Positions 18,870 to 28,046 of a stretch of 50,742 nt of DNA are shown here, piece after piece. The DNA comes from Bacteroidota bacterium (GTDB lineage: Bacteria; Bacteroidota; Bacteroidia; 2-12-FULL-35-15), in the NCBI GenBank assembly GCA_016707685.1, contig JADJHE010000031.1:1-50742 (forward strand). The letters run 5' to 3'. Positions within the stretch are counted from its first letter, which is position 1, and each line of letters starts with the position of its first letter. A program made the position numbers and the translations under genes. Under the pieces are notes generated by a model. It was not told where the DNA came from and did not search any database. It saw only the letters and a program-made list of their open reading frames with translations.

Positions 18870-20116
18870 TATTCGCTCTGCTTATAAATTACCAATCCAC
18901 TTCTCATTTTAGGCTCTACCCAGGTTGTTTTTGGTGGCATAATGCTATTGGTGTCGGCAATGTGTTTTAATTGCTCCATTTCAACTGGATATAAGCCAAA
19001 TGCAACAGTAAAGTTCCATTTGTCAACTTGATTCTTTAATTCTTTCATTCCTTTTATTCCAGATACAAAACCAATTCGTTTATCAGTTTTTAAATCGTGA
19101 ATATTCAGAATAGGAGAGAGGATATGATCGGTAAGGATTGTAGCATCCAAGCTACCAACAGGTTCATCATTATGAATGATTTCTTTTTTTGCATCCAGCG
19201 AATACCAATTGCCATCCAAGTACATACTAAAATTATGCTTCTTGCAAGGTTTGTATTCTTCTTCACCTTTAAGTTTTAATATAAATTTCTCTGCTAATTT
19301 TTTCAAAAAAGCATCTGAATTCATTCCATTTAAATCTTTTACTACACGATTAAAATCGTAAATTTTTAATTGTGTTTCTGGAAAGAAAACGCCTAAATAG
19401 TAGTTGTAGGGCTCTTTTCCTGTATAACCAGGATTGTTTTTTCTACGTGATGTTCCTAACAATGCAGAGGATGCCGAACGATGGTGTCCATCAGCAATGT
19501 AAATAGCTGGTATTTTTTCGAAACGAGATTGGATAGTTTTTACTGTTTCGGGTTTGTTTACAACCCATAACTTATGACGCACTCGATCAGTTGTTGTAAA
19601 ATCGTAAGTAGGTTCCGTTTTTAAAGTAGTTGCAGTAATTTCATCAATCACTTCATCATTGGGATAGCTAAACAAAACCGGCTCTGCATTAAAATCACAA
19701 ACTTCTAAATATTCCATTAGTTTCTGCTCACGTTCGGTAAGTGTTTGTTCGTGAATTTTAATTACTCCATCAAAATAATCATCAATACTGCTACAGCCAA
19801 TAATTCCCGTATATACATTGCCATCTTTAAATTGCTGGTAGATGTAGTAACTAGGAGCTTCATCGTTTACAAAAACTTCTTCTTTTAAAAAATCTAAATA
19901 TTGTTTTTTGGCTTTTTTTAAGCGCTCAGGAGAACCCGGTTTGCTTGTTTTTCCATCTTTATAATCAGGACTAATTACATGCAAAAAGGTGTATGGATTT
20001 CCATGCAACTTGTCGTGCAATTCAGTTTTATTATAACCATCAACAGAGCGTGATGCAACTAGATGCACTTTGTCTTTTGCCGGACGAATACCTTTAAATG
20101 GAATGATTGTAGCCAT
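18869..20116 (-). CDS. DUF1015 family protein
   Basis: 415 residues, intact. The start MATIIPFKGIRPAKDKVHLV is the family opening. YYIYQQFKDGNVYTGIIGC, the histidine-rich IYIADGHHRSASSAL and DATILTDHILSPIL are conserved family blocks. The biochemical role is unproven; in many bacteria the gene sits next to serine-biosynthesis genes, as here (2 bases after serA). It is cytoplasmic. The conserved DGHHR suggests a metal or phosphate site. Confidence 0.88.
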   Translation of the reverse strand: MATIIPFKGIRPAKDKVHLVASRSVDGYNKTELHDKLHGNPYTFLHVISPDYKDGKTSKPGSPERLKKAKKQYLDFLKEEVFVNDEAPSYYIYQQFKDGNVYTGIIGCSSIDDYFDGVIKIHEQTLTEREQKLMEYLEVCDFNAEPVLFSYPNDEVIDEITATTLKTEPTYDFTTTDRVRHKLWVVNKPETVKTIQSRFEKIPAIYIADGHHRSASSALLGTSRRKNNPGYTGKEPYNYYLGVFFPETQLKIYDFNRVVKDLNGMNSDAFLKKLAEKFILKLKGEEEYKPCKKHNFSMYLDGNWYSLDAKKEIIHNDEPVGSLDATILTDHILSPILNIHDLKTDKRIGFVSGIKGMKELKNQVDKWNFTVAFGLYPVEMEQLKHIADTNSIMPPKTTWVEPKMRSGLVIYKQSE

Positions 20117-20118
20117 TG

Positions 20119-21035
20119 TTATTTATTAACTTGGAAGGTTTTATCCCCGTTTTTAAAAAACTTTACAATTTGATTTGCTGCAGCTAATCCTGCATTGATA
20201 TTTGCTTCCGCTGTTTCTGCTCCTTGTTTTTTAGGTGTGCAATAGTATCTGTTTTCAAATTGCAAAAGGTCTTGATGACAGTCAGGCATAATGTCTGAAA
20301 TGTATTTAAAATCAGGTCGAGCCACAAATACTTGCTTCAATTCTACTTCATTAATCACTTTACGAGCTGTATTAATTACAGTAGCACCTGTTGGCATTTT
20401 TGATAATAACTCCAGGTTAATCGAATTTTTTGTTTTCTCAGTAGCAGGAATGTTCAATGAAATATAATGGCAAGTGCTGTAAAGCTCTTCTACTGAATCT
20501 ACTCCTTTGATTCCATCTTTTTCAATTACTTCACGCGGTACAAATGGATCGAATGCATACACATCCATGTCGAAGCCCTTAGCAATACGAGCAACGTTCT
20601 TACCCACATTTCCATAGGCATGAATACCAATCTTTTTCCTTTTAATTCCGTTCCTGAGCCTCCTTTAAAGTTTCCTCTTGCCATAAAAACAAGCATCCCA
20701 AATGTTAACTCCGCTACTGCATTCGAATTTTGTCCAGGTGTATTCATAGCTACGATACCTTTTGCTGTTGCAGCTGCAAGGTCAATGTTATCATAACCAG
20801 CACCAGCACGTACAATTAATTTTAAATTCTTTCCAGCTTCAATCACTTCTTTCGTAGCTTTATCGCTTCGAATAATTAATGCATCCACATCGACAACAGA
20901 TTGTAACAACTCTTTTGGGTCGGTATAATTTTCTAATAAAGCAATTTCATAACCTGCTTCAGTGATTATTTTTTTTATTCCTTCAATAGCAACTTTTGCA
21001 AAAGGCTTTTCTGTAGCGACTAATATTTTTGTCAT
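20119..21035 (-). CDS. serA: D-3-phosphoglycerate dehydrogenase
   Basis: About 306 residues without an ACT domain, the short Bacteroidota form. Substrate-domain segments LIIRSDKATKEVI, LKLIVRAGAGYDNIDLAAA and NTPGQNSNAVAELTFGMLV are in the first frame. The NAD-binding loop IHAYGNVGKNVARIAKG and the C-terminal RYYCTPKKQGAETAEANINAG follow a frameshift at 20610-20645. The usual first Gly of the dinucleotide motif is Ala here. It makes phosphohydroxypyruvate in serine synthesis. serC, often adjacent in relatives, is not upstream here. Confidence 0.9.
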
Positions 21036-21089
21036 AGCATGATCTTATTTCGTGTAAAAATACTGTTTTAGCTTGTTATTTAAAATATT

Positions 21090-22465
21090 TTAAGGTTTTT
21101 CTAATGCAACATGAAATTTAAGATTGTATCCCATTCTCAGTTCTTTGTTTGTAAAGTGGTTCGTATCGGCAGTAATTCTGCCGAATAGAGCATTCCACTT
21201 GGCGGTAAGGGGTTTAAATAGATGAGTGTGTCTTGTGTAGTCGATTGTTTAGTTCAGTTATAAAAGCTATGCGTTCATCGTTTTGTGATGCATATGTATT
21301 TGAAATAGAAGTTTGTTGAATGAGTTAAAGCAGCACCGAAAAAGATGCAATTAGGGATGTTCGTCTAAGGATGTTTTTGTAAGATTGAGAATGGATAATT
21401 TTGTAAAAGCCAATCAAAAAAGAAACAATAGAAAGGTATACGCTAAGAAGGAAAGTTACGAAAAACAGAATACGGGCTGGACCTGTTTCTACCATTACAA
21501 AAGCAACAAGCAAATAAAAAACAAATAACAGTGTTAGCAGTGCTATACTCATTCGTTTTACAATCAGTTTAAACTGATTAATGCTGCCAGGATGCTTGCT
21601 AATTGAGTTTCCAATAAAAATGATGGGGACAGAAAAAGCTAAAATGTAAATTATTTTGGATGGAAGGTAGAGTAGAAAAAGTTTTACAAATGATTTAGCT
21701 GTAAGAATGAAAGATTGAAAAGGATGGTGTTCTGGGAATAAATCATCTCGTAAATAGTTGCCAGGTGCTATAAGAACAATGATAAATGCAATACCTAAAA
21801 AAAAGTAAGCGATTACTAATTTTCGATTTATTAAATTATTCCAGAAAGTTGTTAATGAACGGCTTTTTTTTAATCGATAAATGAGTAGGAGTGTATAAGC
21901 CAAGCCAATAATTGCAGAAAACAATTCAGATGCACCACCAACGTATATGAAACATACCGAAGCAAGAATCGTATTCCATTTTGAATTTGTTTTTGCAATC
22001 AGAAAAGCGCAAGCAGATGAAAGCTGTTATGCTCCATAGATAAGAGCTGCAGCCACAATACCAGAACCATGTTTCGCCAATGTCAAAACTCAAAAAAAAC
22101 AAAAGACTTGTAAAGCAAAAGCTAAATAGGAATGCATTCGAAAAAGTTATTTCAGCAAAAAGTTTTTTTATTAATTGGCATGCTCCAGCAAATATTAAAA
22201 CATAGGTTAACGGAGGTAAAAGCGTATAATAGATTTGATTTAATCCAAAGGTATTGTAAATAATGTTTATGGGTAATGTGGCAGCAAATCGTCCAGTCCA
22301 ATTCATGTATTGAAACCATACTTGCTCAAACATTCCATGCGTTTTTATATCGCCAATAAAATAATAATCATCGGTTGCTAATCGGCTATTGAATGATAGG
22401 ATTAAAAAAAGTGTAATGAATAGAGCGAATAGAATAAATAGGAGAGAAGTGTAGCGTTTACTCAT
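21090..22465 (-). CDS. multi-pass membrane protein, DUF6056/glycosyltransferase-like
   Basis: About 458 residues with roughly ten hydrophobic helices. A short periplasmic motif NSRLATDDYYFIGDI follows the first helix and YMNWTGRFAA comes soon after; the paired Asp-Asp-Tyr and Gly-Arg-Phe resemble lipid-linked sugar glycosyltransferases of the GT-C fold and the DUF6056 family. The C-terminus reads SGMLYSAELTADTNHF-like and GYNLKFHVALEKP. Frameshifts fall near 22020 and 21320 and in the last 200 bases. A role in cell-surface glycan decoration is inferred. Confidence 0.65.
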
Positions 22466-22480
22466 GAATCAAAAATAAAC

Positions 22481-22513
22481 AAAAAAGGTTTCACAATTTT
22501 GCGAAACCTTTTT
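22481..22513 (-). terminator. Terminator of the thrS-infC-rpmI-rplT operon
   Basis: Inverted repeat AAAAAAGGTTTC / GAAACCTTTTT with a 10-base loop, 23 bases past the rplT stop. T-rich flanks occur on both strands. Confidence 0.85.
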
Positions 22514-22535
22514 GTTTTTGTGTAATCAATAAATT

Positions 22536-22879
22536 CTATTTTACTGATTCAACGATAGCTTTGAAAGCTTCTGGGTGATTCATTGCTAAATCAGCCAATA
22601 CTTTACGATTCAAGTTTACATTCTTGCATGAACTTTACCCATAAAATCAGAGTAAGATAATCCATGAGGACGAACACCTGCATTGATACGTTGAATCCAG
22701 ATAGAACGGAAGTTACGTTTTTTCTGTTTTCTATCGCGGTATGCGTATGTTAAACCTTTTTCTAAAACATTTTTAGCAATTGTTAAAACGTTTTTACGCG
22801 CTCCCCAATAACCTCTTGTTTGTTTTAATACTTTTTTTCTTCTGGCTCTTGAAGCCACCGAGTTGACCGATCTAGGCAT
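22536..22879 (-). CDS. rplT: 50S ribosomal protein L20
   Basis: About 114 residues. MPRSVNSVASRARRKKVLKQ, GYWGARKNVLTIAKN, LTYAYRDRKQKKRNFRSIWI and QRINAGVRPHGLSYSDFMG are unmistakable L20. One indel near 22620 splits the C-terminal part, which then reads NRKVLADLAMNHPEAFKAIV. L20 organises early 23S rRNA folding and in many bacteria also represses its own operon. It is last in the translation operon. Confidence 0.96.
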
Positions 22880-23000
22880 TTCTTTTTTGTTTTTAGTTTC
22901 GGTAAGCAGTGTTCTGACAGTTAGCAGAATCTTTTGAACTGATTATCTGGTTCGTATTTGTTGAATAAACTGTATTTTCTTTTTTGTGATAATCGAAAAA

Positions 23001-23195
23001 TTATTTTCCGATAGTCAACATTGCTTTTACGCGTGGCATATCTGTACTATCTACTAAACCAGCTTTAGACAAAGCACGTTTTGCTTTAGTGTTTTTTAGT
23101 CAAGATATGACTTTTGAAAGCATGTTTTCTTTTTACTTTCCTGTTCAGTCAACGAGAATCTCTTTTTGCACCGGACATTGTTTTCATTTTGGCAT
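23001..23195 (-). CDS. rpmI: 50S ribosomal protein L35, frame broken
   Basis: About 65 codons. Starting at 23195 the repaired frame reads MPKMKTMSGAKKRFSLTG-like, then GKVKRKHAFKSHILTKK and AKRALSKAGLVDSTDMPRVK, the L35 pattern. Three or four indels (near 23187, 23155 and 23095) mean no single open frame covers it. It lies between infC and rplT, the standard order. Confidence 0.88.
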
Positions 23196-23204
23196 CTTAC
23201 TGAG

Positions 23205-23567
23205 TTATATAATAGTTAATTTAAATTTTACTTTTTCTTTGAAAAAGTTTGCAATCACCATAATCATTTTTACCTTCTAAAAATTGGCATTTGTTCAGCT
23301 TTTCCGTATTCTTCTAGTTCATTTACAAAGCGTAATAATAAAATTTCACCTTGTTCTTTAAATACAATCGAACGACCTTTAAAAAATACAAATGCTTTAA
23401 CTTTTGAACCTTCTTGCAAAAACTTAATTGCGTGGTTTTTCTTGAAATTAAAATCGTGATCATCTGTTTGTGGACCAAAACAATTTCTTTGATATCCGTT
23501 TTTGAGCTTTTGCTTTTAATTCTTTTTGTTCTTCTTTTGATCGTATCCTAAATTGAGTAATACTTTA
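23205..23567 (-). CDS. infC: translation initiation factor IF-3, C-terminal domain only
   Basis: Only the C-terminal half is present: YDQKKEQKELKAKAQKTDIK, GPQTDDHDFNFKKNHAIKFL, GSKVKAFVFFKGRSIVFKEQ, GEILLLRFVNELEEYGKAEQ and MPILEGKKMIMVIA, read across three frames. The N-terminal domain (about 70 residues with RAPEVRLV and PPVCKV blocks) is missing: the sequence runs from the thrS stop straight into the inter-domain helix. IF-3 checks start codons and splits 70S ribosomes; its C domain binds the 30S subunit. Either the assembly lost about 200 bases or the gene is truncated. No start codon can be assigned. Confidence 0.85.
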
Positions 23568-23568
23568 T

Positions 23569-25432
23569 TTAAAATTGACTAATTCTGTTTTGTATTTCAG
23601 TGTTAATGATGTTAGCAAACTCTTCAATTGAAAAACTACCTAAATCACCATCACCTTGTTTACGCACCGATACTTTGCTCTCTTCTTCTTCTTTTTCCCC
23701 TACCCCGCGAATATCGTAATTTTTTAGTAATTCTAAAACTTTTTTTGCGTAATCGTTATATTTTTCGCTAATCGGCAAAATTGCAATTTGTTCTGGTGTT
23801 AACCACAAAGGGAATTTTCCAGCGCAATGTTCAATCAAAACAGCTACAAAACGCTCCAATGAACCAAATGGTGCACGGTGAATCATTACGGGGCGATGTT
23901 TCATGTTATCGCTGCCTGTATACTCTAATTCAAAGCGTTCTGGAAGGTTGTAATCCACCTGAATGGTACCCAATTGCCACTTTCTGCCAATCGCATCTTT
24001 TACCATGAAATCCAGCTTTGGACCATAAAATGCTGCTTCGCCAAGTTCAACAACGGTTTTTAGTCCTTTTTCAGCTGCCGATTCAATAATCGCTTGTTCC
24101 GCCAATGCCCAATTTTCATCGGATCCAATGTATTTCGATTTATTTTCTGGGTCGCGCAATGATATTTGTGCCGTAAAATCATTAAAATCAAGTGCTTTGA
24201 ATACGTAAAGCACCAAGTCAATTACTTTACAAAATTCTTCTTTTACTTGGTCGGGGCGACAAAATAAATGGGCATCATCTTGTGTAAATCCACGCACACG
24301 GGTTAAGCCATGCAACTCACCAGCCATTTCGTATCTGTAAACTGTTCCAAATTCTGCAAAACGAATTGGTAAATCTTTGTATGAACGAGGTGATGTTTTA
24401 TAAATTTCGCAGTGATGCGGACAGTTCATCGGTTTTAAAAAGAACTCTTCTCCTTCGTGTGGTGTTAAAATAGGTTGAAATGAATCTTTTCCGTATTTTT
24501 CGTAGTGACCAGATGTTTGGTACAAACGTTTGTTTCCAATATGTGGGGTTATTACAGGTAAATAACCTGCTTTTAATTGTGCTTTTTGTAAAAATTGAAC
24601 CAATCGTTCACGCAACATCGCTCCTTTTGGCAACCATAATGGCAAACCCATTCCTACATTTTCTGAAAATGCAAAAAGCTCCTAATTCTTTACCGATTTT
24701 ACGGTGATCACGTTTTTTAGCTTCTTCTAAAAGTGCTAAATAATCGGTTAATTCTTTCTGTTTGGTAAATGTAATCGCATAAACACGCGTCAACATTTTA
24801 TTTTTTTCATCACCTTTCCAATACGCACCAGCAACACTCATTAGCTTTGCAGCTTTTATGAATCCAGTGTTTGGGATGTGTGGTCCACGGCATAAATCGG
24901 TAAACTGACCTTGTTCGTAGAAGGTAATTGAACCATCTTCTAAATTTTCTAACAAATCCAATTTGTACTCATCGCCTTTTTCTTTGAAGTACGAGATAGC
25001 ATCTGCTTTTGAAACTTCTTTACGAACATATGGATTGTTTTGGCGCGCCAAGTCAAGCATTTTGTCTTCAATTTTTTTGAAGTCATCCTGCGAAATTGTT
25101 TTACCACCTAAATCAATATCGTAATAAAAACCATTTTCGATTGGAGGGCCAATACCAAATTTTGTTCCTGGAAAAACGGCTTCAATTGCTTCTGCCATTA
25201 AATGGGCTGATGAGTGCCAAAGGGTTGATTTTCCTTCCGCATCATTCATTGTTAATAGCACCAATGAAGCATCCGTATTGATTGGACGCGTAGCATCCCA
25301 AACTTCACCATTTACTTTTGCTGCTAAAACATTTCGTGCTAATCCTTCAGAAATTGACAATGCAACTTGAAGTGCTGTGGTTCCTTTTGCATATTCGCGG
25401 ATAGAACCATCGGGGAGTGTAATTTTTATCAT
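23569..25432 (-). CDS. thrS: threonyl-tRNA synthetase
   Basis: About 622 residues. It has a TGS domain (1-60: MIKITLPDGSIREYAKGTTA), an editing domain with HSSAHLMAEA and the paired Cys/His block TDLCRGPHIPNTG, a class II core (motif 2 FAEFGTVYRYEMAGELHGL, VRGFTQDDAHLFC; motif 3 PVMIHRAPFGSLERFVAVLI) and an anticodon domain ending VSVRKQGDGDLGSFSIEEFA. The frame breaks once near 24655. It heads the thrS-infC-rpmI-rplT operon, has a strong upstream promoter and a leader hairpin. Confidence 0.97.
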
Positions 25433-25450
25433 AGTTTGTTTTTTTCCAAA

Positions 25451-25468
25451 CGTCCAAACAAACGGACG
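25451..25468 (-). promoter_or_regulatory. Leader hairpin before thrS
   Basis: CGTCC / GGACG around GTTTGTTT lies 19-36 bases upstream of the thrS start, between the -7 box and the gene. Perfect 5-bp stem, partly extended. It could be a translational operator like the tRNA-mimic leader of E. coli thrS, but it is much simpler and there is no T-box. Confidence 0.35.
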
Positions 25469-25484
25469 CAGGTTTTTGCGGCTG

Positions 25485-25510
25485 CAAATATATGCTAATT
25501 ATGCAAGTTT
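25485..25510 (-). promoter_or_regulatory. Promoter of the thrS operon
   Basis: TATATTTG (25485-25492) with TTG 19 bases further upstream matches TTG-N17-23-TAnnTTTG. It ends 52 bases before the start codon. Confidence 0.6.
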
Positions 25511-25525
25511 ACAATGCTTGTGGTG

Positions 25526-25984
25526 TTATTTTGTTGAATAGCTATTCAATAGCATTATGCATTCTTTATGGTCAATTTCGATAGCCGATACAGGAACAGA
25601 AAATTCGATAATGTAAGTACCATGTTTTTCAATATCAATTGTGAAAGTAGGGTTAGCTCCACCAATGGATGCCGTTGAAACCACAATTAGCTCTTCTTTT
25701 TTAGGATGTTCTTTTGTTTTGATGGTAATGGATACCGTTTCTTCAAATCCAGAAGAGCAAAAATGCAATTTGTATTTCTGTCCTTTTAGAGCAATGAATT
25801 CGGACTGAACTGTTTTGGTTTGTTGGTTGAATTGTAAATAGTTAGTCGTAAAGCCATCAAACAAGAACGGACTTGTGATTTTAGGTTTATTGTTCTTTAC
25901 AATTTCTGCAATTTTACATTGTGCTGAAGCCGAAAATGTAGCGAAAAAGAGTGGGAGGAAAATTGAAAAGATGTGCTTGTACAT
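25526..25984 (-). CDS. secreted protein, tandem paralogue 1 of 3
   Basis: 152 residues. The signal peptide MYKHIFSIFLPLFFATFSAS ends in SAQ; the mature protein starts with CKIAEIVKNNKPKITSPFLF. The core FIALKGQKYKLHFCSSGFEE and the C-terminal block (AIEIDHKECIMLLNSYSTK) are shared with the two upstream genes. It is a beta-rich, single-domain periplasmic or surface protein. The pattern 'biphasic edge, GxKY, CSSGF' is not one I can name. Codons are ordinary for the window. Confidence 0.72.
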   Translation of the reverse strand: MYKHIFSIFLPLFFATFSASAQCKIAEIVKNNKPKITSPFLFDGFTTNYLQFNQQTKTVQSEFIALKGQKYKLHFCSSGFEETVSITIKTKEHPKKEELIVVSTASIGGANPTFTIDIEKHGTYIIEFSVPVSAIEIDHKECIMLLNSYSTK

Positions 25985-26027
25985 GCTGTAGATATTTCTA
26001 CAAATATACAGATTTTGTTAGATCAAA

Positions 26028-26510
26028 TTATTCTTTATCACCTTTGTCTACGAACCCTATTAACATTACAACACAAGCTTTTTTATCTTTCCCAGTTGAG
26101 CTTGGCGGCAATTCATATTCGATGTAATAGTTACCTGATTTAGGAGGCACAAATGACCAAAAATTATTATCGATTCCTTGTGAATTATCGAAGATTTTTT
26201 TTCTTCCGTTTTTTACTCTGTTACTTTTATCATAAATGTTTAATGTTACTTGTTCTTCAAATCCCGATGAACAAAAGATGATTTTGTATTTTTGACCTTG
26301 GAAAGCAGTAAATTGAACTTCTACTTTTTGCTTTTCTTTAGTAAAGGTAAACTCACTAACTGCGTAGCTATCATACTTGTATGGCTTGGTGATATTTGCT
26401 TTCGATTTTTTTACAATATCTTTTGCTTTACAATCTTGTGAAAAAGAAAAATGGTTAATGCAAACGAATGCACTAACCATTATAAATATTCTGAGTGATT
26501 TTAAGTTCAT
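26028..26510 (-). CDS. secreted protein, tandem paralogue 2 of 3
   Basis: 160 residues with signal peptide IMVSAFVCINHFSFSQ and mature start DCKAKDIVKKSKANITKPYK. It is the closest sibling of the next gene downstream: FQGQKYKIIFCSSGFEEQVT aligns with LKGQKYKLHFCSSGFEETVS. It ends with KDKKACVVMLIGFVDKGDKE. The spacing of 43 bases to paralogue 1 and 51 to paralogue 3 suggests one transcript. Function unknown. Confidence 0.75.
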   Translation of the reverse strand: MNLKSLRIFIMVSAFVCINHFSFSQDCKAKDIVKKSKANITKPYKYDSYAVSEFTFTKEKQKVEVQFTAFQGQKYKIIFCSSGFEEQVTLNIYDKSNRVKNGRKKIFDNSQGIDNNFWSFVPPKSGNYYIEYELPPSSTGKDKKACVVMLIGFVDKGDKE

Positions 26511-26561
26511 AAAATAGGTTTTCTCTATTTTACGACAAAACCTATAAAAGGTTACGACAAA

Positions 26562-27031
26562 TTACTTGTATCCAACCATAAATGCAACACAACCCGATAA
26601 TTTCTGAGTTGGGCTTGCAGTACTATCAGCAGGAACATCGTAATCGATATACATTTTGCGAGCACGAGGTGCATCGAACACAAGAACCGTTTCTCCTGCT
26701 TTTACTTCTTTATTTGTAAAAATAGCTTCACGCTTCTTTGCTTCTTTATCTTTAGTATAGATATTAATGCTTACTGGTTTTGGAAGACCAGAAGTATTAA
26801 ATACAATACGGTATTTTTCTCCAATAAATACAGGCACTTCAACTTCTAATTGTTGTGCTTTTTTAGTGAAGTTAATTTTAGTGAATTTTTGGCTATCGTA
26901 TTTAAACGGCTCCATTTTCTTTTACAAGTAGCTGTTATTGCTTTTTTATCACAATTATCTTGTGTTTGAATTGTTGTAAAGCCAACTAATGCAGCAATTC
27001 CAATAATTCCGATGTAATATATTTTTTTCAT
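26562..27031 (-). CDS. secreted protein, tandem paralogue 3 of 3, one frameshift
   Basis: About 156 residues. Signal peptide MKKIYYIGIIGIAALVGFTT; mature part DNCDKKAITATCKRK, then after an indel near 26920 MEPFKYDSQKFTKINFTKKA, FIGEKYRIVFNTSGLPKPVS and SGCVAFMVGYK. It shares the PxKYDS and GxKYxIxFxxSGxxxxVxxxIY pattern with paralogues 1 and 2 but lacks the Cys of CSSGF (NTSGL here). It is the most diverged of the three and lies 31 bases after the lipoprotein gene. Confidence 0.72.
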
Positions 27032-27062
27032 AATAAAATACTATAAATGAGTTTAATAAATT

Positions 27063-27938
27063 TTATCCGTTAATAATCTTAGTGCGAACTTCCTCGATTT
27101 TTTTAGTCAATTGAATAACTTCGTCATCGCTAAGTGTAATGTCTGCATCTTCATTCGCAGCTTCGTTGTATTTCTTTACAGATTCTAAGCTATCGTAAAT
27201 TGCTTTAATAGATTCCATGTCAGCAATTAAGCCTGTGATGTTTGCATCTTTCTTTTCTTCTGCTTTTAAAGCATTGATAATACTTCCTAAAATGGTCATT
27301 TGCTCCGAAAGTTTGCTGTTCAAGTCTTTTCCTTTCGATTTTTCATACACTTTAGAACCGATGTATAAACTTTCAACCCACGCACCAGAGAATACGATTG
27401 ATGTAATTTGTTGTTGGTTGTTCTCGTCCAAATACATATCAGTTACCATTTGCAATTCAGCAATGATGTATGCTAATGAATCTTCGTTACCTAAGTTTTT
27501 CTCAAAACGACCAGATAAATTCCCTTGATCAAACACAGAACCCATACCTAAATTATCAGCTAACTGACGGCATAATTTCATGCAGTTCATTGCTTCTTGG
27601 TTTTGTTTGTTTAATACCGTGTATGATAAATCGGCACTGTAAACACCTAAATTCAATGCTTTAGATAAGTTAGTGGTATATTTAGCAGCATCTTTTTGTG
27701 AGCTAGTAATACCGTCTTTGTATTTTAAGCCTGATTTTTTGAAAATAGAGGCAATTTGCAATGGAGAAGGTAAAGAGTATGAAGATGTTTCTGTTTCTTC
27801 TTCAACAACCGTTGAATCTACTGCAACAACTTCTGTTGATTCTTCTTTTGGAGTTTCGCTACCACAAGCAACAAATAACATACTTGTTGCAATAAGCATT
27901 GTGCCTTTTAGTGCTAATGATTTTCTGTTTAATAACAT
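27063..27938 (-). CDS. putative lipoprotein of unknown function
   Basis: 291 residues. The signal with lipobox LFVACGSETPK (Cys25) predicts a lipid-anchored protein, followed by an acidic linker rich in Glu, Thr and Val (28-55) and a helical domain. Conserved-looking segments are KYTTNLSKALNLGVYSADLS and SIVFSGAWVESLYIGSKVYE. The family is widespread in Bacteroidota, but no function is known to me. It begins a run with the three secreted paralogues, which share its orientation and close spacing. Confidence 0.72.
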   Translation of the reverse strand: MLLNRKSLALKGTMLIATSMLFVACGSETPKEESTEVVAVDSTVVEEETETSSYSLPSPLQIASIFKKSGLKYKDGITSSQKDAAKYTTNLSKALNLGVYSADLSYTVLNKQNQEAMNCMKLCRQLADNLGMGSVFDQGNLSGRFEKNLGNEDSLAYIIAELQMVTDMYLDENNQQQITSIVFSGAWVESLYIGSKVYEKSKGKDLNSKLSEQMTILGSIINALKAEEKKDANITGLIADMESIKAIYDSLESVKKYNEAANEDADITLSDDEVIQLTKKIEEVRTKIING

Positions 27939-27992
27939 GGTTTTTGTTTTATCTGTTAGGTTAATAATGTTCTATGAGTCAGTTTGGAGTCG

Positions 27993-28022
27993 CTAAACTA
28001 CAAAAAAAAAGTTATTGACAAA
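27993..28022 (-). promoter_or_regulatory. Promoter of the lipoprotein / tandem paralogue run
   Basis: TTTG (28019-28022), an 18-base spacer and TAGTTTAG (27993-28000) on the minus strand; the -7 box differs from TAnnTTTG at one position. It lies 55 bases before the start. Confidence 0.42.
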
Positions 28023-28046
28023 ATAAAGTACCTTAAATCTTACATA

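Noticed and set aside
25440..25510. T-box riboswitch before thrS
   Set aside because: The leader is only about 50 bases and lacks the T-box sequence and specifier stem.
27217..27528. Plus-strand frames of 60-140 codons opposite long minus-strand genes (e.g. 27217-27528, 35787-36212, 43144-43437)
   Set aside because: They lie wholly antisense to genes with clear family motifs and have no conserved features of their own.
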